11,381 bases of DNA from Desulfobulbaceae bacterium (lineage in GTDB: Bacteria; Desulfobacterota; Desulfobulbia; Desulfobulbales; Desulfobulbaceae), in the NCBI GenBank assembly GCA_026986885.1, contig JALSNT010000323.1, forward strand, positions 1-11,381, read 5' to 3'. The notes under the pieces were generated by a model. It made no database searches. It saw nothing but the letters and a program-made list of their open reading frames with translations, and had not been told where the DNA came from. This document shows positions 7,642-11,381 of this stretch, in pieces (the first letter of the stretch is position 1; the number at the start of each line of letters is the position of its first letter). The position numbers were made by a program, and so were the translations under genes.

Positions 7642-8711
7642 TGTCTGACAATCCTGAAAATATCATTATAAAAGACGAACAGCATCAGGCTGCCCAACAG
7701 AGCAATACCCACTTTCTGACTGATCTCCATAACCCGGTCCGAGACCGGTTTTTTACGGATTCCTTCAATCGTTAAAAAGAGCAGATGGCCGCCGTCAAGT
7801 ACCGGTACGGGAAGCAGGTTCAAAATACCGAGGTTGACACTGAGCAGGCCCATGAAATACAGCAAATTCATCCAGCCCGCCTCCAGCTGCTGACCGGCAA
7901 TCTGCGCAATCCTGATAGGTCCGCCAAGCTCGCTGGCAGGAACCACCCGTTCAATGATTTTCACGATTCCCATAATCGTCAGGTAAATCAAGTTCCAGGT
8001 TTGAATAAAGGCAGCCCTGATCGACTCGACAACTCCAACTTTTTTGTAGCGTACTTCATCACTACGCACAATCCCAAGCAGATAGCGCTGGCCAACCTCC
8101 TCGCCGAAGATATTTTTTACCTTTTCCATGGTCGGTTTTGCCCGCACGGTTAAAGTTTTGCCTGCCCGGTCAATGACAAGTACAACCTCCCGGCCCTTAC
8201 TCTCTTTAATCAGTTCGGACACCTGCTGCCAGGAAACGGTTTTCCGGCCGTCAATAGAGACAATATGATCTCCGGACTTCAGGCCTGCTTTCTCCGCCAC
8301 CGACCCTGGTGAGACCTGCCCTATGGTGGTGGTATCGACAGGTTCAGGCAACCCGGCCAGGGCAAACATGATAAAAAACAGGACAACGGCAAACAACAGA
8401 TTAAACAATGGACCACCAAATACTATGGCAAAACGTTGTTTGACCGATTTATGGGAAAAGGAGCGCGCCTGTTCGGATTCAGGGATTGGTTCCCCCTGCT
8501 GTTCCCCGTACATTTTGACATAACCGCCCAGAGGAAAGGCGGAAATCAAATATTCGGTTTCTCCCCATTTTCTGCCGATCACCTTGTTACCGAAACCAAG
8601 GGAGAATTTCAACACCCGGACGCCGCAGAGCTTGGCAATCAGAAAATGTCCGAATTCATGAACAAAAATAAGGACTCCAAGAACAAGTACAAAAGAAAAC
8701 AGTGAATTCAT
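7626..8711 (-). CDS. rseP: RseP-type intramembrane site-2 zinc metalloprotease
   Basis: This inner-membrane S2P protease cuts membrane-bound substrates such as anti-sigma factors and leftover signal peptides. Residues 18-22 are the zinc site HEFGH in the first helix, and the third ligand lies in NLLPVPVLDGGH (298-309). A single PDZ domain covers about 125-195 (GQVSPGSVAEKAGLKSGDHI). E. coli RseP has two PDZ domains in about 450 residues; this 361-residue single-PDZ form is common outside gammaproteobacteria. The hydrophobic segment at about 97-120 and two segments near the C-terminus complete the membrane core. The ribosome-binding site before the ATG at 8711 is weak. There is a 63-bp gap from dxr, the largest in the operon, so an extra promoter is possible, but I see no convincing one. 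No rseA or sigma-E gene is present. Confidence 0.94.
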   Translation of the reverse strand: MNSLFSFVLVLGVLIFVHEFGHFLIAKLCGVRVLKFSLGFGNKVIGRKWGETEYLISAFPLGGYVKMYGEQQGEPIPESEQARSFSHKSVKQRFAIVFGGPLFNLLFAVVLFFIMFALAGLPEPVDTTTIGQVSPGSVAEKAGLKSGDHIVSIDGRKTVSWQQVSELIKESKGREVVLVIDRAGKTLTVRAKPTMEKVKNIFGEEVGQRYLLGIVRSDEVRYKKVGVVESIRAAFIQTWNLIYLTIMGIVKIIERVVPASELGGPIRIAQIAGQQLEAGWMNLLYFMGLLSVNLGILNLLPVPVLDGGHLLFLTIEGIRKKPVSDRVMEISQKVGIALLGSLMLFVFYNDIFRIVRQWMGS

Positions 8712-8774
8712 ACGATAAACGGTTTCTCTGTGTAATTTACCTTCTTTCCAGGAAAAGACCCGGCCAAGAAGAGA

Positions 8775-9944
8775 TTATCCGCAACGACGGTCTACTTCCT
8801 GCAGGGCAAGATTCCGTGCCTGATCATCTGCAGCCAGGATCTGTTCCAACTCAAGGTCATCACCATCAATATGGACGTCCAGTACTGCAGCCACAATCGC
8901 AGAAATATCAGGAAATCCTATATGGCCGTCTAAAAATGCGTCAACCGCGATTTCGTTGGCGGCATTCAAGACAGCAGGCTGCATTCCTCCCTGCTCAAGA
9001 GCGGCAAAGGCTATTTTCAGGGCGGGGAAGCGTGTATAATCAGGCTCCTCAAAAGTCAAGCTTCCACACTGGGCAAGATTTAAAGACGGCAGATCGAGGT
9101 TTATTCGTTCCGGATAGGAAAGGACATAGGCAATCGGGATGCGCATATCCGGGATACCTAACTGGCCGACAACGGATCCATCTATAAATTCGACCAGAGA
9201 ATGGACAATAGACTCGGCATGAACGACAACTGCAATTCTGTCGGGCGTGGTATCAAAAAGCCACCTGGCCTCAATAACCTCAAGCCCCTTGTTCATAAGC
9301 GTTGCCGAGTCTATTGATATTTTTCTTCCCATCTCCCAGTTAGGATGGGCCAGGGCCTGATCAGGAGTAATAGCGGAAAACTTCTCGGCGGCAAGACTAC
9401 GGAAGGGCCCGCCCGAGGCCGTGAGGATAATGCGGTCTACATCCTGCCTGCGGCCGGCCTCAAGAGCTTGAAAAATTGCGCTGTGTTCAGAATCTATGGG
9501 CAGCAGCCGGACGTTATGGTCCTTAACGGTTTTCATCACCAGACGCCCCGCCATAACCAGGGTTTCCTTGTTGGCCAGACCAATATCCTTACCGGCCCGA
9601 ATCGCCTCCATGGTGGGAAGCAGGCCGACGGCGCCGACGACGGCCGTTACGACCAGGTCGGCATCCGCAAGCGTTGCCACCCGGCAGTTCCCCGCATCTC
9701 CGGAAAAAATTTCACCTTGATAACCAGGGGAAAGCATCTCGGCAAGGGGGCCGACAAGCTGTTCGTCGGCAACGGAGATATAAATCGGTGAAAATTCTCG
9801 TGCCTGTTCGGCTAACAAAGAAATATTTTTCCCGGCGCTCAGGCCGACGATCCTGAAACGATCAGGATTTGCACGGACAACGGACAGCACATTTTTCCCA
9901 ATAGAGCCGGTAGATCCCAGTAAAGAAATATTTTTGACCATCAT
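8775..9944 (-). CDS. dxr: 1-deoxy-D-xylulose 5-phosphate reductoisomerase Dxr (IspC)
   Basis: Dxr converts DXP to MEP with NADPH, the committed step of the MEP pathway and the target of fosmidomycin. The 389 residues are close to the E. coli length. The NADPH-binding loop GSTGSIG is at 10-16, and LANKETLVMAG is at about 123-133. The metal ligands are D151 and E153 (DSEHSAIFQ) and E222 (NKGLEVIEA). Substrate-binding segments SGGPFR and HPNWEMGRKISIDSATLMN follow. The start overlaps the cdsA stop by four bases (ATGA). A second ATG directly follows the first, so the protein may begin at either. Dxr and IspG together supply isoprenoid precursors that UppS, in the same operon, consumes. Confidence 0.97.
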   Translation of the reverse strand: MMVKNISLLGSTGSIGKNVLSVVRANPDRFRIVGLSAGKNISLLAEQAREFSPIYISVADEQLVGPLAEMLSPGYQGEIFSGDAGNCRVATLADADLVVTAVVGAVGLLPTMEAIRAGKDIGLANKETLVMAGRLVMKTVKDHNVRLLPIDSEHSAIFQALEAGRRQDVDRIILTASGGPFRSLAAEKFSAITPDQALAHPNWEMGRKISIDSATLMNKGLEVIEARWLFDTTPDRIAVVVHAESIVHSLVEFIDGSVVGQLGIPDMRIPIAYVLSYPERINLDLPSLNLAQCGSLTFEEPDYTRFPALKIAFAALEQGGMQPAVLNAANEIAVDAFLDGHIGFPDISAIVAAVLDVHIDGDDLELEQILAADDQARNLALQEVDRRCG

Positions 9945-10738
9945 GTGCCAAGTCCCAGAAGAAGATAGTAAAGTGTCGGCGCCGTCAGGAGCAGGCTGTC
10001 AATCCGATCAAGCAGCCCGCCGTGTCCTGCCAGGAGAGTACCGGAATCCTTTGCGCCTGTGGCACGCTTGATCACCGATTCAGTGAGATCACCGATAATC
10101 CCGACGGGAACAAGAAGCAATCCGATAAAGAAATACAAAGCCATATGAGACGAACCGGAGATCAATAGACCGACAACCAGGCCTGACAGTATTCCGACGA
10201 TCATCCCCCCGACAGCTCCGGCAACCGTCTTTCCCGGACTGATGGCCGGACAGAGTTTCCGGCGACCGAATCGCCGACCCGCATAATAGGCGCCGGTATC
10301 GGAGCCAATGGTTACAGCCGTAAGAACGGCAAGCCAGCAGACCCCGCCGGGCAATAATCTAAGCAGCACAATATGGGCGGCACACACTCCTATATATACA
10401 AGGCCGAATCCGCTTCGGCTCAACAATGAAAAGGCGTCGTCAAGAGTGGCATACCAGGTAAAAAGAAGAAGGAGCAGGAAGAATAACCCGGCAAGAAGAG
10501 CGGCCATAACCGCAGCCGTAACGGAAGAAAGAGCGGCAACAACCGGCAGTACCGAAACAACAATAAGCAGAAATCTCTTACGGGTGGAGAGAAGGGGTGA
10601 ACACATTTGATGATACTCATGCAGAGCTACAACGCTCCCGGTAACCACTACCATCCAAAACAGTATCGGGCCGGCAAAGCCGAGTAATGCTCCCCAGAGG
10701 CACACCATAAGAAGGCCGGGCACGACTCGACTCATCAT
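9941..10738 (-). CDS. cdsA: Phosphatidate cytidylyltransferase CdsA
   Basis: CdsA joins CTP and phosphatidic acid into CDP-diacylglycerol, the precursor of membrane phospholipids. The 265-residue protein is strongly hydrophobic with about seven or eight membrane segments, and lacks a soluble domain. The family signature lies at 221-247: SVIKRATGAKD, then GTLLAGHGG and LLDRID. It matches the usual pattern except that Ala237 replaces the common Pro before Gly-His-Gly-Gly, which is unlikely to remove function. SDTGAYYAGRRFGRRKL (146-162) and SPGKT are also typical. The ATG at 10738 has GGAG ten bases upstream, inside the end of uppS, and starts five bases after the uppS stop. An adjacent second ATG is possible. 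Confidence 0.95.
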   Translation of the reverse strand: MMSRVVPGLLMVCLWGALLGFAGPILFWMVVVTGSVVALHEYHQMCSPLLSTRKRFLLIVVSVLPVVAALSSVTAAVMAALLAGLFFLLLLLFTWYATLDDAFSLLSRSGFGLVYIGVCAAHIVLLRLLPGGVCWLAVLTAVTIGSDTGAYYAGRRFGRRKLCPAISPGKTVAGAVGGMIVGILSGLVVGLLISGSSHMALYFFIGLLLVPVGIIGDLTESVIKRATGAKDSGTLLAGHGGLLDRIDSLLLTAPTLYYLLLGLGT

Positions 10739-10743
10739 ATTAT

Positions 10744-11381
10744 TTAGTCTCCAAGGAGCTGGGCACCGGTCTTACCAAAACGTCTCTGCCGCCGACCATA
10801 AGTGGCAACTGCTTCCAGAAGCTGCTCTTTTCTGAAATCAGGCCACTTGGTCTCGGTAAAATACAATTCGGCATAGGAGACCTGCCAGAGAAGAAAGTTT
10901 GAAAGGCGATGTTCACCCCCCGTGCGGATCAGCAGGTCAGGATCAGGCTGTCCGGCGGTATCGAGATGATCACAGAGCATTTTTTCTGACAAGGCCCCGG
11001 CATCAAGTTGGCCGCTGACACACTGGGCGGCCAGCTCCCTAACTGCCCGCATAATTTCATCACGACCGCCATAGCTCAGGGCAAGGTTCAATGTCATGCC
11101 CCGGCAATTTTTCGTTTCCCCCATGACCTTATCCAGTACGGCAAGTACATTGTCGGGCAGACGCCGGCGCTGGCCGAGACAAAAGAGCCGGATATCGTTT
11201 GCCAGCATGGTCCGCAATTCCGACTCCAGATAGGTCCGGAGCAGACCCATCAATCCCTTTACCTCGGTTTGCGGCCGCTGCCAGTTTTCCGTGGAAAAGG
11301 CATATAACGTCAGATGACGAACGCCTATCTCACGAGCGGTCTCAACAACCGAACGAACGGATTCAACACCTGCACGATGAC
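10744..11381 (-). CDS. uppS: Undecaprenyl diphosphate synthase UppS (N-terminus outside window)
   Basis: UppS is the cytoplasmic cis-prenyltransferase that adds IPP units to farnesyl diphosphate to make the C55 carrier used for peptidoglycan and other surface polymers. The reading frame is open to the right edge, so the true start lies outside. About 211 residues are visible of a family length near 250. The missing part includes the catalytic Asp of the MDGNGRWA motif. Visible landmarks are HRAGVESVRSVVETA at the edge, LYAFSTENWQRP, YGGRDEI, and the C-terminal signature DLLIRTGGEHRLSNFLLWQ followed by YAELYFTETKWPDF. It is the first visible gene of the operon. The in-frame ATG at 11253 is internal, not the start, because it follows the conserved FSTENW segment. 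Confidence 0.96.
   Translation of the reverse strand, partial: HRAGVESVRSVVETAREIGVRHLTLYAFSTENWQRPQTEVKGLMGLLRTYLESELRTMLANDIRLFCLGQRRRLPDNVLAVLDKVMGETKNCRGMTLNLALSYGGRDEIMRAVRELAAQCVSGQLDAGALSEKMLCDHLDTAGQPDPDLLIRTGGEHRLSNFLLWQVSYAELYFTETKWPDFRKEQLLEAVATYGRRQRRFGKTGAQLLGD

Overview
The window looks like chromosomal DNA of a Gram-negative anaerobe, most likely a member of the Desulfobacterota close to the Desulfobulbales. This is inference. It rests on the short (443-residue) ThiC, the single-PDZ RseP, the uppS-cdsA-dxr-rseP-ispG gene order, a cyclic-nucleotide-domain protein that seems to run into a DUF4388/PATAN-type region, and a sigma-54 glnK-amtB promoter. No search was run. I see no phage, insertion sequence, CRISPR array, tRNA or rRNA.

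Layout. (1) 1-2506, minus strand: thiC (thiamine pyrimidine synthesis), then a 124-residue three-helix membrane protein that starts inside thiC, then a cyclic-nucleotide-binding-domain protein that runs off the left edge. A good sigma-70-type promoter precedes thiC, and its leader is too short for a TPP riboswitch. (2) 2507-3181, divergent intergenic region: the thiC promoter, a nested inverted-repeat element that may be a structured RNA, an imperfect AT-rich inverted repeat, and the regulatory region of glnK (possible NtrC-like dyad, a consensus IHF site and a clear -24/-12 sigma-54 promoter). (3) 3182-4987, plus strand: glnK and amtB, closed by a perfect hairpin and then an intrinsic terminator. 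(4) 5063-5800, plus strand: a class I glutamine amidotransferase-like protein that keeps the nucleophile Cys but lacks the usual His-x-Glu motif. (5) 5828-11381, minus strand: the tightly packed operon uppS-cdsA-dxr-rseP-tsaB-ispG, with uppS cut by the right edge.

How the genes work together. GlnK and AmtB form the usual ammonium uptake and sensing pair, expected to be switched on by nitrogen limitation. The large minus-strand operon joins two MEP-pathway enzymes (Dxr, IspG) to users of isoprenoids and lipids: UppS makes the undecaprenyl carrier for the cell wall and CdsA makes CDP-diacylglycerol. It also holds the RseP intramembrane protease and the tRNA t6A factor TsaB. Its genes overlap or lie a few bases apart, apart from a 63-bp gap before rseP, so cotranscription is likely.

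Most of the window is ordinary housekeeping content. The less explained parts are the nested inverted repeat at 2633-2716, the altered amidotransferase, the unknown membrane protein overlapping thiC, and the N-terminal region of the cyclic-nucleotide-domain protein. None amounts to a demonstrated new system.
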